64,000 bases of DNA from Angiostrongylus vasorum (lineage: Eukaryota > Nematoda > Chromadorea > Rhabditida > Metastrongylidae), in NCBI GenBank assembly GCA_018806985.1, contig JADANN010000461.1:3681276-3745275 (forward strand), in the 5' to 3' direction. Shown here in pieces: positions 1-12,974 of this stretch; positions within the stretch are counted from its first letter, which is position 1, and every line of letters begins with the position of its first letter. Position numbers and translations under genes: made by a program. A model generated the notes under the pieces. That model was not told the origin of the DNA. It did no database searches and saw nothing but the letters and a program-made list of their open reading frames with translations.

Positions 1-494
1 TCGAGTCAGGTCTTCCTCAGCGGGCGATCTCCTCGAATGAGGCATACTCACTCGGTGGTGCCCTTTTTTCACAAGATGCTGATGGCGGATATAATGATAA
101 TATCCGGTGATGGTGACTTGTTTTATATATGAACACATGTTGATTATTTTATTACCGAGGGTAAATGACGGTCGGTTTGAAAAATGTTTTGCTACTCGCT
201 TTGTGCTAGCTAACACAATACCGACTGCTACAGGGTGGATTATCCGTTCAAAAACAAACTATTACCAACAGATAGTCATATCAACAACAACCCCCCTGTA
301 TGAAAGAGCCCTGCCGTGTGAGTATGGCTCATTCGAGAGAAATGCTCCACTGAGGAAGATCTGGCTCGATTCGCGACGAAGACGTCACCTCGAGAACACG
401 GACAACTGTGGACCATCGGCTCGGGTCATCGGCTCTGATGAAGACGAAGACATCGAAACGTTACCCGAAGTAAACATAAAAGAGCATAAGTAAT

Positions 495-1239
495 TGTAAA
501 ATAATAATATCAACCTTGTGGAAATTCAACAACATAAACACTTGATGAAACATTTTTGTCCAAGTTAGTAGCTAAGTGTGTAAGCAGTGCATTTCATTCT
601 ACAGAAATTTCTACTTCTGGTCTCACTAATGAAACTGGCAAATTCTGCTAGCTTTTTAGAAATTCATAACTCGACCTTTTTTTGTCCAGTTAACCATTCC
701 TACGTAGCAATTCCTTTCATTCCGCACTGGGACCCTGCGTCAGTGGGGTAGCCAAATAATGCTTCAAAAGCACGGTGACATCATCGTCGAAGATCTTCTG
801 GACTCCAAATAGACATACAATTAAGTTAGAGTTCGACGTGGTGAGGGGAATGTAATACTGGAAGCTGGTTTGGAAGTGTATCAGTTGGCAGGAATGTTGT
901 ATAGCTGTGACGAGAACATACTCCACTCATTAGTTGAATTCTAGAAGCCTGGACTTACCCATCTTTTGACAAAGTAAACCCTTACGTTTGTTTTAACGAC
1001 AAAGCACAACTTCTGTCATTTAGGAGGAATAAGGAATGGTTCAGACTTACCCTAGTGACTATATCATGAATGCGAACGAAGTTAGCTAGCGTGATCAAGC
1101 TTGTTACGGGAAAAAAGGTTCCGCTTCTGGCACGGTGGTCGGTGTGCGATGTTTAACAATGGGAGTTCCTCGCCTTGACGTCCACTGTCACACCCGAGGT
1201 TTATTATGGTTAAATAAACTGAATTATGATCGTTTCTAA
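495..1239. other. No gene recognised (1-1239)
   Basis: The 128-codon + frame at 107-493 lacks splice support and known motifs. Bases 137-183 resemble 50732-50777, so part of it is repeat. Nothing else seen to 1239. Confidence 0.4.
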
Positions 1240-1370
1240 TCACAATCTTAACCGTTTTATTTACTGCCTACTCTTTTTTAACGGCAGGGTATTTATTGCG
1301 AAATATAACTTCAATGATGCTGAGATATTTGCAAAACTCCGCACCGCAGGTGTCTGCGCAGACAAAATTT
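1240..1370 (-). mobile_element. S2 SINE-like repeat, partial
   Basis: S2 family: head TGGTGTGGTGGTGAGCGCG with B-box-like GCGTTCGTTCCCC, body TTGCAAATATCTCAGCATCA, then a tail ending GGCAGTAAATAAAA. This copy keeps the tail and body only. Confidence 0.65.
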
Positions 1371-2350
1371 CCGGACCTTTGGTAGAATAGCTTCGGCCTA
1401 CAATGCAATGATATTTGCCCAAACAAAGCGGAATCGACTAGCTAATAGTTGGTGGATTCCTTTAGAAGTGTTGTCTTCATTAACCGTACAGTTCCAATTT
1501 ATTCCGTTTAGATTGGCTTTCTATTCTCCAGATCGAGGCTATTACAGCAGCAGCTTTCAAGGAATAGTTTCTCTTCAAAACGTCCAGTGAACTCCATGCC
1601 AAATGGCTCAGAGTACAATTTATCGATGAGTGGAAGTCTTTCGCATGCCGATAGGCATCAACTCTTATATTGACATTAGTTTGATTTTGAATAAGCCATA
1701 GTTTTTTCATGTGTTAACGACACTTGAAGAGCTCCATGGAAACAATTTGTAGCGCAAGCAAAAAAATTTCGGTGGAGTGGTAATGTGTTAGGGCATTCAC
1801 GAATATTCGTGGTTCATGAGGACTGGCCAGGCAACTCGACTATTTGAGTGAGCGTCAATTTTTCAATGGGTCACTTCGTAATACAATTTCGTTGTCAACC
1901 TAATACTCACTTTTCTTGAATTTGTGTCCTTTTCGCTTGTTACACTCATCGTTCTGGCAGCAGTGCTGACCGAGAAGACATCACCTTGCTATCTTCTTTC
2001 GGACGATTAACTGGATTTTTTGGATTATCGTTATTTCACAACGGCAGCACACTTCATTTCATACGCGTATCCTCGTGCTATTTGTGCTCACCACACCATG
2101 CGAGCAGTCGACGTGTCGTTAACGAACTATAAAGCGCCAACAAGATTTCCTTCGAGTTCTCGTCGTAAACAAAGGCTAAATTCACTTTCATTGCCTGAAA
2201 TAAAAAAGCCCAGATTTCGTTCTGTCAGCTTGTAATCTTTAGTTGAGTCAGTATAAAATATGCTATCAGCATGCAGTACTGAGTAGTAATAATAAATGGG
2301 AACATATCATTATGTCATGCTAGCGATTATTTATGTATTCCTCATCATTT

Positions 2351-2418
<68 letters not shown>

Positions 2419-2949
2419 GATTTAATGTAAGTGATCATAGCTGCAAAAAAGTTAGGTAGAAATGAGTGATGTGCTACACCATTCTTCAAACATGGGTAAT
2501 TAAAGCTTTATACTTCGATAGAGTAACACAATAACGGTAACTATATTCAAACGGAGTAGGGAGAGTATGGCGTTACATTGAAAGCAAGAAAGCAGTTTCT
2601 GTAACATTCTATTACAATGAGTGATGAAGTAGTAGGAAGAGCGAGTGACATATAGGATACAATTTGACTAAAAAGAATAATGAGCAAACGTTGGCGCAGA
2701 ATGCTTACGACGAATTCTAAATTTTGAACAAAGATGAATGCAAATGAAATCGCTATTACTCGCTTGCAGCCACTGTTCTTGCTAACATACAGGTGTTAAC
2801 ATACAGAGAGACGACGATGGCTATTCAAACATTGATTTTTACAAGCATTCTGCTCCTAGCATGCAAAGGCATTACGTAGCGCTATTTAGCCATTCACGAA
2901 GAAGAGCATGAGATGGCTACTAGAAAACAATATGAGGATAAGAGCTATA
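1371..2949. other. No gene recognised
   Basis: Only short frames without motifs and the TA microsatellite. Confidence 0.4.
2354..2415. repeat. (TA)n microsatellite
   Basis: About 31 uninterrupted TA units. Confidence 0.97.
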
Positions 2950-3226
2950 AAAAAAGCTCTCGGCGTTAATCTACCCTTGAGGAATGCGTAATGCAGCATT
3001 CGACTTCACTAAGCATCGTTGGAGGAGATTGAATGCATACCTTGTCTGTAAAATGACTTGCGGTGCGCTACCGATGTATCGAGCGAGTGCTGCTAGCCTC
3101 TTATAGAAGGCTGGTAGCGATTTGCCGGCCTCGGTGGGATGGACGGCTTGTTGAGCCATGCCAGGGGCATCGTTCCCATGTGTATTGCAAGGCGCCTCCG
3201 ACCACTGCGCTATACGTACGCTACTA
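2950..3226 (-). mobile_element. S1 SINE copy
   Basis: S1 family: about 290-330 bases, head GTAGCGCAGTGGTCGGAGGC with a pol III A-box-like TAGCGCAGTGG and a B-box-like GGGATCGATCC, a body with GGCTCGATACATCGGTAGGC, and a tail ending TTTATCCTTTT. The head resembles a tRNA, so it is read as a tRNA-derived SINE. This copy is nearly full length. Confidence 0.8.
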
Positions 3227-3229
3227 ATT

Positions 3230-4013
3230 TGAAGATCGTACAAGGAAAATACGTTGTGAGGAAAAGAACCTTCTCTATTTTACTGAAAATATTTGCTAAA
3301 GGATTGTGGTCTCCATGATATCGATCAATGCCATGGGCCTGATTAACTTAGTGTCCATTTTTTGACCGTTATAATTAATTCTGGAGGTTTCTCTTTTATG
3401 ATGTTAGACGTTAACGATTGTTATTTGGACGAGGACACACATCTCATCTCATCGGATTTCGTCTCGTCTCCGCTTTTTCGACAAGCCCTCGAGGAGGCTG
3501 CTCAATTCCGATTACTGCAATTATTCGCAGAATTCGACTAACAGACAGCATGACTTTCGACGGATTCGTATCAGAGATGTCCCCCTCCTATCAATATTTT
3601 CGGGACTGCCCTATATCTTTCAATGAATGATAAGCTCATATTATTCCTTCCCACTCCATCTTATTCTATTTCACATCTCCTGTCACATTTTACGTTATCT
3701 GTGAAGATGTTACGATGATATGATAAGAATCCGTTTTTAGATATCTTACTGTGAAATTCGCAATGGGCTTCGTAACTTACTCGACAATGAATGCTTATAG
3801 ACGATTGGAACATGAGGATCACTCCAGATCCCTTTTCTTTTCTACAACTGTTACTCAGAAATTGTGCAATTAAACACTCCTTTTGGTAGCAGCCTCTTCG
3901 ACAATTTTATTACTCATATCACATTTATTGTTACATGTAGCCAAAGGGTTTTCATGCGAATACGTTTAATCTCATCTTTCACTTGTGTGTCCATAGTGTA
4001 CCTGTGCCAGCTT
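3230..4013. other. No gene recognised
   Basis: Short unsupported frames only; AT-rich. Confidence 0.4.
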
Positions 4014-4015
4014 TG

Positions 4016-4095
<80 letters not shown>

Positions 4096-4099
4096 TGTG
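4014..4099 (+). repeat. (TGCG)n then (TG)n microsatellite
   Basis: About nine GCGT units run directly into about 24 GT units. It replaces the head of the S1 copy that follows. Confidence 0.95.
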
Positions 4100-4331
4100 G
4101 GTCTTTGGTTCGATCCCTCGCCCCAACCTCACCAACCCTCCCATTCATCCCGTATCGGCAGCTTGGTAACAGGGTGGATAGCGGCACTGGCTCGATACAT
4201 CGGTAGGCCACTAAGAGTAATTATGTAAGCCCGATATGCCTCAATCACCTCTAGCCGTGCCTAATGATGGCGAATCCATGGCCAGTCTTGCAGGAGATTC
4301 ATCAACGCCGATAGCGTTATTCTTTATCCTT
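4100..4331 (+). mobile_element. S1 SINE copy lacking its A box
   Basis: Begins at the B-box region (TTTGGTTCGATCCCTCGCCC) right after the microsatellite and runs to TTATTCTTTATCCTTT. Confidence 0.75.
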
Positions 4332-4817
4332 TGTTAAAATTGAATATATTCGATTATACAGTTAAATATATTTGTAAAATCTCAGTAGAAATCTACTGTG
4401 TGCTTTACCCACAACTTATGAGTTTCTATGAAAACATGTCTAGAATGAAAATTAGTGGAACATCAGTAGTAGTTGGTGTTGTGAAAGTTCCAACTGCAAA
4501 AGGACTCTTTCTTTCATAAAGAATCAGCTTTTAAATTACTTAAAGTGAAAAAGTATATTTCGCTATAAACGATGAAGAACATGGTCCCTACTAACCTCGT
4601 TGAGACGAGTGTCATCACATTCGTATCCAATTATGAACCCGCCCATGCCATGGGCTGAGATTCCGAACATGTAGCAGTTTGAAGATGAGCAAACAACACA
4701 GAAAACCATAGTTCTTTTTATCTTCCATTCAGTTTAATAGAAGAACTGCTTTCTCGCATGAACTGAATTGATATTGCTAAATTCATTTTCCATTAATCTG
4801 AATATCAACTTTGTAGT

Positions 4818-5088
4818 GAGGCGCGTCTAGCGCGGTGATTGGGTGCGCCCTGCTATACACATGGGGTTGATCCCCCACCCATGGCCCACCAAGGCTTCCA
4901 TCATTTCGAGGTGGGCACATTGGTACCAGACTTGTCTGCGAGAATAACAGCACCGGCTCGGTACATCGGTAGGCCATAAAGAGTCATTGTATAGGCCAGA
5001 TATGCATTTAATCACCTCAAACGATACTTGATGAAGTCGAATTCATGGCGCATACCTCAGAGATTGCTCAACGGTTTATCCTTTATTT
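4818..5088 (+). mobile_element. S1 SINE copy
   Basis: Head GGCGCGTCTAGCGCGGTGAT to tail CGGTTTATCCTTTATTTTT; a short deletion before the tail. Confidence 0.8.
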
Positions 5089-5894
5089 TTCAACTTTGTA
5101 AAACTTCGCGTCATTATAGGAACTGAACACTATAGAGTTCTGTTCAAACCTTGATTTTATCCGAGTCATCTGATGATCTCCTGGCTTTCGCACTCAGTCA
5201 ATATCTCGGTTGATTTCTTAAGAATGACTTTGTTATTGTTGCAGCATCAATTACGAAATCATTTATAAGTTTCAGTATTTCTAGCCATGAATATTTCTAG
5301 GAGAATTTCCCTCCTTTTTCCCCCTTTGCTTAATAGTAGAAGCTTCACATTACATTCTTTTTTAAGTTCAATTTTGAAAATAACAAAGGGAATAAAATGA
5401 TAAAGCTTTTGAGGTTGACCAATCCCTTCGGGATACACTATACGTTCTACTCCATTCACTACCTTAGAGGTCAATTATTACATATTCAGCCTGTACATCA
5501 ATACCTTCTGGAAGCCTAGCGATGTATCAAGTCAGTGTTTCTCTCCAGCTACACAACTTTGGTAGCAGTTTGTCTCACGGAGGGATGGGAGAGGTGCTGG
5601 CGCCAGATCGAACCAAAAACCACTTTTTTAATGCGGCGCATTCCTAGCCACTGCATTGCACACGTCACTAACAAGCATTAGCACTTTCGCGACGACGCCG
5701 AAACTCGGGTCGGTTGCGGACCGGACAACACATAACTTTCAGTCATAATGGACCATCTGAATTTTTTGAAAATAAACAATAATTTTTTTATAACTAGAGG
5801 ACGTCGGTGGTAAACATGCGTGGGCTGTAGAAAAGACTTTTTTCTATCGTTCTATGGCTATGAGTGGTATTTATTTTTCACTATATGTTACCAT
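5089..5894. other. No gene; faint SINE trace
   Basis: GAAGCCTAGCGATGTATCAA to GGAGGGATGGGAGAGG near 5510-5600 looks like a very decayed reverse S1 body. No exon found. Confidence 0.35.
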
Positions 5895-6180
5895 AGGGCG
5901 CTTGTGGCGCAGTGGTCGGAGGCGCCCTGCAATACACATGGGATCGATTCCCGCGCCTCTGGCCCACAAGCCTTCGATCCTTCCGGGATCCGCAAATTGG
6001 TACCAGACTTGTCTAGGCGGATAGCAGCACTAGCTCGATACATCGCTAGGCCACCGCGAGTCACTGTAAAGTCCAGATATGCATTCAGTTACTTCCAACG
6101 ATACGTAATAAAGTCGAGATGCATGGCTCATCTCTCAGGGATTGAACAACGCCGAGGGCTTTATGCTTTTTATCTTTTTA
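5895..6180 (+). mobile_element. S1 SINE copy
   Basis: Head GGGCGCTTGTGGCGCAGTGG to GGGCTTTATGCTTTTTATC. It creates a 156-codon spurious ORF. Confidence 0.85.
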
Positions 6181-7169
6181 TATGTTACTATGGTTCATCA
6201 AACAGTCACATTACTGTGAGCTCCTGGAAGTGTTTTTTCATCATATCGGCCCCTATTTCAGTGTTTTTCATACCCGCACGCCCTACCTGATAGCTACCAT
6301 TCACTATGGCAATAACAATTGAAGTAGCAGTCGATTAGAAATCAAATTACTAGTTAGTGAACTCTCTCAAAGGACGGTTTTTTTACACTTCAAAGTGCAG
6401 AGTAGAGTTTTTCCGAGGACGCCCAACGCAACATCTGTGCTGTACAAGCGATCAGTTGAGAATAAAAAAGTCTGAGACCTATGGGCATTGCAGTGACTGC
6501 TTATGCAAAACCACTATGACACCTACAGGTGTCACTCTCGCTAGAGTGTTAAGTGATGTCTTAGCCAAAGAGCAAAAAATCATTGTTCTACAAGATCACT
6601 GAACATCGTCAAAAAAATATATATTTATGTATGTATATATATAAAATGCCCAATTTTCGATTATAGAAGAAGAATCTCTATTCGAACTCGATGAGGTTCA
6701 TCAAGATTCTTTCACTGCAAACATCTGCGATCATTAATGAGACCCCAGTCAGTTCATGGAGAAATGTCTTTCGCTTCACTTGACCTTAACTGATACACCG
6801 TAAACACTGTTATTTAAACTAAAAAATTCTCGGAATATTTGTGCTCTTGGCGTTTCATTGAATGTCCACTTTCTTTGTTTTTGTTTACGAAGTGTTTTGT
6901 TCCGTATGAATGCTACGTATATGAATCATTTATATGGCGAAGAGATGAATAATGGTAGCAATGCCTACAATACTAGCAGTAATAATATTGGCAGTATTAA
7001 TAGTAATAGGGGAGGTTTTCAATAAATATAATGGCTACGGTTCCTTAATTTTGAATTTGAATTACAGGAAGACCCATAAGTCATAGAAAAAATCCGTAAA
7101 AGTGTCGATAGCACTATTCATGGCATGACTCTACATTTCAAGCGGAATTTACACTTTTAGCTTAAAGGT
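6181..7169. other. No gene recognised
   Basis: An 81-codon + frame at 6357-6602 has no recognisable motif or clear splice signals. Confidence 0.35.
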
Positions 7170-7476
7170 AGCACGTACAACACAGTGGCTCGAAATACAT
7201 GCTTCTTGAAATACACACTGGATCGGACGGATCCTGATTCGATTCCGCGCTTCGAGCACACCAAGCCTTCCAATCCCCTGGGGTTGAAAAATTGGTGCTA
7301 AAGACTTGTTTGGGAGGATAGCAACGCTAACTTAACACGTCGGTTGGCCACCGCAAGTCATGGCATGAGCCATACATGCGTTCATCCTCCCTATTCAGTG
7401 CCACGAATTTGGTTCAATGCATGCAATGCATGGCGCATCTTCAAAGGATCCATTAACACTGAATACTTTTTACTTT
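7170..7476 (+). mobile_element. Degenerate S1 SINE copy
   Basis: Recognisable from CACACTGGATCGGACGG through CACGTCGGTTGGCCACCGCA to the ATGCATGGCGCATCTTCAAA block; head and tail eroded. Confidence 0.6.
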
Positions 7477-10390
7477 CAACGATGAGTGTCGTAGTACGTT
7501 TAAGCAATATTGTTCGGCATTTTATTCGTTGTAAAAACATAGTTTGTTCTTTGTGTAACTCTTTAAAATCGTTATGTCTTCATGAATATACATAGACTTG
7601 TGTATATTTGTATGAACGCATACACGTATGCATAATTATCGACTTTCTCAAGATATCCGATATGCCATCTTTCGTTATTCAAACTAATATCCATTGTTCT
7701 TTTTTCCATTTGGTCCGAATTTTAAAAAGGCGCACGAGAGTCGCCGTCCAACTGGAGGATTGTCGGAAGGCGGAACGAGAAGCCGACTGCGAGACTGAGT
7801 GATGGCGCCGGTCAACACCACCACCTCCTCCTCCTCCTTTCACCACTAAAGCTGCTGTTGTTTTCAATGTTGGTAGTTATGTTGCTACTGGTCCGTTAAG
7901 AGAAATCCGACCCACGTTTCCTGAACATTTCTACTCTTCCATTTTATCCAGTTGTGTTTTAACACTTTTTTATCAGTGATGATTTTAATATTTTGGCACG
8001 AATGCACTTCTTTCCTTCATCAACTGTGTAACGACATCAGTGAAGAACTGAAAAAAAGTAGGGTTTTCCTCGGCTCTGTAAGACCTCAAATTCAATTCCT
8101 AACATGTTTTCTTCGAAATATACCCCATTCCAGTCAGTAAACTAATTTCACCAATACTTCATTATTGCTTAATTAATGGAGTGCAGAAAAACACCCATTC
8201 GGTCTTACTAATTGGCTTTCAATTCGCCCTGTTTCTTCAATGAAAGTGGCTTGAAGGTGTTCTGCAAGGTTTCTCACATTCTGAGTATTTTGCTCAAACT
8301 CATTAGAAAGCAATCATTGAAAACAGTTGGCTTTAGAGAAGAAATATTCTTTAGTATAAGTCGAGCAGGTTCTTATCAGACACTCAACTCCTGAGAAAAT
8401 TCTTTGCACGGCATTCGTTCCACTGAGTTGCCTCCCACCACCTCTTTGTCGTTGTTGAGATTTCAGCAAAACACTGAAAATAAAACACAATTTTTGAACT
8501 GCCAAATGGAAAGTATTTGTTTGGTTCGTGAAATATCAATAAACTATCGATCGCAAAGTATTGATCGACGATATATTTTCAAGACTCCATTCTAGTGCTT
8601 ATCTTTGGCAATCCTCAGAAATTTTCATCGTACGTCAAAAAGTAATCCTAGCCCGGGGTCTTCGGCGGCGTTTCTTAATCTTCTTTGTTCGCTTTTTTCT
8701 AGGTATGATTCCTCTTGAATAAATCGTTGATAAAGACTCTGAAGTCGCTGCTAATAAAAAAATGAACTCGATCTTTCTCTTTCATTGCCATGCCACTTGC
8801 CTTTCACTACCTGTTTATGACAGCTGTTTATTGCCAGAGTTAATGAGCAAAAAATGTAACACTAATCATGGGCAAAGAACGCTCTTAAACTACGGTAGTC
8901 CATCCTTTAAGAAAGGGAAAAAGTAAAAACTGGAGAAGATATAATTATGCGTGATCTGAGCGAACAGCGTAGGAAATATAGGTCTTTAAGTCGCTCATCC
9001 TTTTCATTCTCCTTGCTCTTTCTTCTCTTTTCCTTCCTCTTTCTGTTTCAGCTTGAGTGTTTATGTTTAATTTTCCTCTTCGTCCGTTAAGGAGCGCGTC
9101 TGATCGTCACCATATCGAACATTTTCCTGTCATGTTCAAAGTATAATTTAATGTAAATTCTTCACTACTCGTATTTTATCTATGCACCATCGCCCAATGA
9201 TTTATTGTTTCACGAACATTCATTCATTATATTAGAAGTGGGTACTCTTGTAGAGATATGATCTCGTAAAAGTTCGTTCTATTGTTTTTTCAACGATTCC
9301 GGACTTGACGGCGTTAATGAACAGGTCGACAGATCTGACTTACATTCCATTGTACTAAATACTCATTTATTGAGTGACCTTAAGTTAATATACACTATAA
9401 TAAGAACTTCGACTTTCGTTCGAAACTTGCGGACATTAACATTTATGCTCTGTGGTCTCCTAATCTGAATCCTCAAAGCATCCTCATAAGATTATCTCTA
9501 CGTTCATTCTTTCCTTTTATTCTTTGCTTGTGAAAGAATCGTGTTTTCGTCTTGATCTTCCTGATTAGATTACCATAATTAGTGACATCATAGCGAGACT
9601 CTTTGCCAATCTGCTATTGGGACGTAAAGATTTCTACAAAGGCGTTTTCCTTTCTGAAAAGACAAAATGCGATGTCCTTTTTGAACTTCTAGTTATTCGT
9701 TCATAATTCGCCCGCACGAGCTTTCTTTGGTTTTTATCTACTTGAAAATGCTTCTCCCAGGAGTCCTAGGATTGCTGTACTATTGCGTTCAAGTCTGAGC
9801 TCACAGAACTCATCACAAGGCCAACGTTGTCGGTTGTCGTGGTTTAACGAGGTGTTTCCCGCCGCACTACTACAATTTTTCCCACACCTAAGAAATTCCT
9901 CCCACGACAGAGATTCGTGTGATTCTTGGTTGATCGAGCAGTATGAAAAGGGACACATAGTGGGATTATGCAAATCAAATGGAAGAATTTCACTTAAACA
10001 CTTAAATGTTCCTAGTTTTTTAGTCTAAAATTCTGTTAGATATGGAAGGGTTAGGGACATTCAAATAGTCTGATTATTTCTGTTTTCTTGCTTAGACAAC
10101 GAAAGATTTCACATAGTGACTGTATCTCTCAATTCTTTTGCAGTGTTGTTAGCCATTACTACATTTTTATTTGAATACAGTAGTGAACATTCTTGAAGAA
10201 CTACGATTAATACAAATTAGCTAAAAAATATACAGTAGTCGCGTACAACCGTGGTGCATACGATGAATAGAGGATAATTCGGCGAGCGTTAATCCCTTAG
10301 GAATCGACCATACAGCCGAGCCTGTAAGAGTTGGAAGGCTTGGTTAGCTCGAGCCGTGAGACTAAACCAATGACCATGAGGGCAAAAAAA
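7477..10390. other. No gene recognised
   Basis: Overlapping frames on both strands at 9734-10028 and a Gly-rich minus frame at 7679-7867 without ATG are the only longer frames. A block around CTGTTTATGACAGCTGTTTA (8811-8835) recurs at 16855-16880. Confidence 0.35.
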
Positions 10391-10668
10391 GGATAAAGCT
10401 GTCGGCGTTGATCAATCTCTGAGGGATGCGCCGTGCATTCGACTTCATTAAGCATCGTTTGGAGGTGATTGAATGCATATCTGGCTTTTACAATGACTCG
10501 AGGTTGCCTACCGATGTATCGAGCCAGTGCTGCTATCCTCCCAGACAAATACGGTGCCAATTTGCCAACACCGGAGGAATGGAAGGTTTGGTGGGCCATG
10601 GGCGGGGGATGGATTCCACGTGTGTGTTGCAGGGCGCCTCCGACCACTGCTCCACACGCGCCTACGCT
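10391..10668 (-). mobile_element. S1 SINE copy
   Basis: Tail GGATAAAGCTGTCGGCGTTG at the left, head CCGACCACTGCTCCACACGC at the right. Just left of it, 10300-10370 holds a second partial S1-like stretch. Confidence 0.85.
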
Positions 10669-12347
10669 GTGTGTATTGGAGGACAACTCCAACCACTAGA
10701 TTACACGCACAAGGACGAGTCTAAATGAAAAAAAAATATCCATCTAACCTTGTATATCTATGGCTAAGTTATCTGATCGCATGGAAGATGTCTTTTTGAT
10801 CCCATGAAGTTGGGCCATATTTTTTTAGTTCAGTGATCATCGAACAAATAGAACGTTCATTGTTTGAACTGACAAACACCAGCTACAATCAGTTCGTCAT
10901 CGTTTCCGACTTCATTCATTCACTCCTGTCTGCTTTTATTCGCAGTTCCGCAGGAATGAATCGACATGACGTTGATTAGCCACGCCCATATGTATATATA
11001 CCTCCTGGGAGGTTCTACATTTCCTGTTTCATTTCATCTCTAGTTTTTTTTTGTCGTTCGTTTTTCATGAGGTTTTATCACGCATACATGGTTGTAAATT
11101 TTGCGTCCAAGCTACTTATTACTTAATTCATTCCTATTAGTTTATATAACAGTAGGATTTTTCTGTATATATTTTAAAGAGGAAAGGAAAGTAGGATAAT
11201 ATTAGGGATATAGCCTAGAGTTGTTAATTCAAAGCTGAATTTTTGGGCTATTCAATGGTTGAAACTTGATAATGTCGAGCAGATTACAATCTTAATAGTT
11301 TTTAAATGAAAATGCTGAAAGAGTACAATTTTTTGCATATAAATTGTGTGGACTTTAGACTATAATGGATGACCTTTAACTTGTTCCTCTTTTCTAATGA
11401 GCCAACTAAAGCTCTTTTCTATCGTGGACTTTAATTTATCCCTATTTTAAAGGGTTTCGACTTTTTTTTGGGTCTTCTAGGGAAGGACTCCCAAGTGCTC
11501 TTCATCGTAATCAATTTGGACGCAATGACTCTTTCGATTTTTTCTCCTACGCTTCACATTATTCCAATCTAATTGCCGCATCTTTCTTCTTCGCTCCTTT
11601 TCTGAAATTCAATAGAATACCTGGAAATTGGCTCAAATTCAATGGTATCACTTTATTATCCAAGCGAATTCATTGGTGAGAGTTCGAATGATTTATAGTA
11701 AGGGAACAATGTGCTGAAGAATCAAGAAATGAAAAGAAAAGAAAAAAGAAAGGAATCCTGTTAAACATTTTCGATGATGATCTTGTTTAATGACGGCGTG
11801 GATGATCGATGTCTTGGTTTCTTGTTAAGCTTACACGAAGTTGTTACAAATCTTTGTTGTGGCTGATGTTTCGGTTCTATCGTCTTCTTCAGAGGCGCAG
11901 TAATTCGAGCTGAGTGACTTTGTTTTTAGTTTTCTCCGAAACAGTCAACACAAATCTTTTTCTTGTTTCGTGCGAAAATAAGAGGATTTTTTGTAACGAC
12001 TACTGTGTAAGGGTTCTACAGCTCGCCTTCGATAGACGAGAATGGAGAACTATAATTGGATACACAAAAACATGGATATTGATCGCGGTCGATGTCCATT
12101 CAATATCATAGAATTGCATGTTCTCCTCCATATTACACACTCGACCACCTCATCTCAATATTCGTGCATATCATTTCGTCAGCTGTGTATATAATATTGT
12201 CAATCGCTCATTAGATTTTGTCGCAGCCCGCATTCTACTTCGAAGTTGGCGCATTCATTTCAATTCACTTGCATTTCATTTTTGCCTTATTGCAATAAAA
12301 CTCAAAAATATTGGCTTCGGTTGTTAGTAAACAGATGAAAAACATGA
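10669..12347. other. No gene recognised apart from the M1 half-element
   Basis: AT-rich, short frames only. Confidence 0.35.
11775..11895 (+). mobile_element. M1 half-element
   Basis: GAAGTTGTTACAAATCTTTG, then TGTGGCTGATGTTTCGG, then CGTCTTCTTCAG match one M1 arm; the partner arm is absent. Confidence 0.5.
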
Positions 12348-12353
12348 TTTATT
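12348..12353 (-). terminator. Poly(A) signal AATAAA, minus strand
   Basis: AATAAA on the minus strand, 13 bases beyond the stop at 12366. It marks the likely 3' end of the minus-strand exons at 12.4-12.9 kb. Confidence 0.5.
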
Positions 12354-12365
12354 GCAAGCCAGCGA

Positions 12366-12875
12366 TCACTTGTGGCGAGCTAGGAATGCCAGCATGTGAC
12401 TGAGCGCCGTGCGCATTTCATTCGTTCCTTGGTCAGCAGCTGGTAATAGATGGCACCGTATGACTGGTGGAAGCTCTGAAATCACGCTTTTTGTCATCAA
12501 GTATACTGCTTTCTGGTAGGTCAGTTCTGGTACATGCGTCTTGTTTTCCAGCATCCCAGGTCCGACTCACTCTTTCACTCCAAAAATATTTCTGAACAAA
12601 CAGGCAAACGAGGAACCGGTTTGGTAGCATATGCTAGCACCTTCGACAGTTGGTTGGCTAAACATCAAACACTTCTTTGAAGTCTTGAAAATGTTATAGT
12701 TCAGTCGTCGTGAAATCCATCACCTTGTGGTTATCTTCTATTCAACAATGTGAGTCATGACATTGCCGTTCTATCTTCACTCGTTCACCTTTTGCAGTAA
12801 TGGCCTGGTTGGTAGTAGAATTTAAGATTGCGCACAATTCGTAGTGGTTGCCGTTAATGCTGTCCAAGCCGGAAT
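12366..12875 (-). CDS. Exons at the 3' end of an unidentified minus-strand gene
   Basis: Two minus-strand exons fit together in phase. The first, 12789-12875, reads DSGLDSINGNHYELC and onward to donor AAAG|GTGAAC. The next starts at 12657 with NQLSKVLAYATKPVP. The terminal part can be read in two overlapping frames. One ends at 12366 (QGTNEMRTALSHMLAFLARHK just before the stop, 13 bases before an AATAAA). The other ends at 12433 after an intron that accepts at TTTGTTCAG near 12584. I cannot choose between them; an indel in the assembly or a decayed gene would also explain the conflict. No family recognised. A possible start exon, ATG at 12973 with donor GTAAG at 12929, does not match in phase. 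Confidence 0.4.
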
Positions 12876-12974
12876 CTAAAGTTCAACACTCTTTTGTAAG
12901 CGAACATCATAGATACCAGCATAACTTACATCTTGGCATACTTATGGTTGTAGTTCAGATCGTACCTTTCCATG

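Noticed and set aside
3864..4228. Cys/Val- and His/Thr-repeat ORFs
   Set aside because: Products of the TGCG/TG microsatellite.
5820..6290. 156-codon + ORF
   Set aside because: It is a read-through of an S1 SINE; the same peptide-like strings appear in every S1 copy.
7679..7867. Gly-rich minus ORF as a first exon
   Set aside because: No ATG start, and the Gly run comes from a simple CCT repeat.
9734..10028. Overlapping 79- and 81-codon ORFs
   Set aside because: No splice support, motif or recognisable homology on either strand.
10297..10692. 131-codon minus ORF
   Set aside because: S1 SINE read-through, not a gene.
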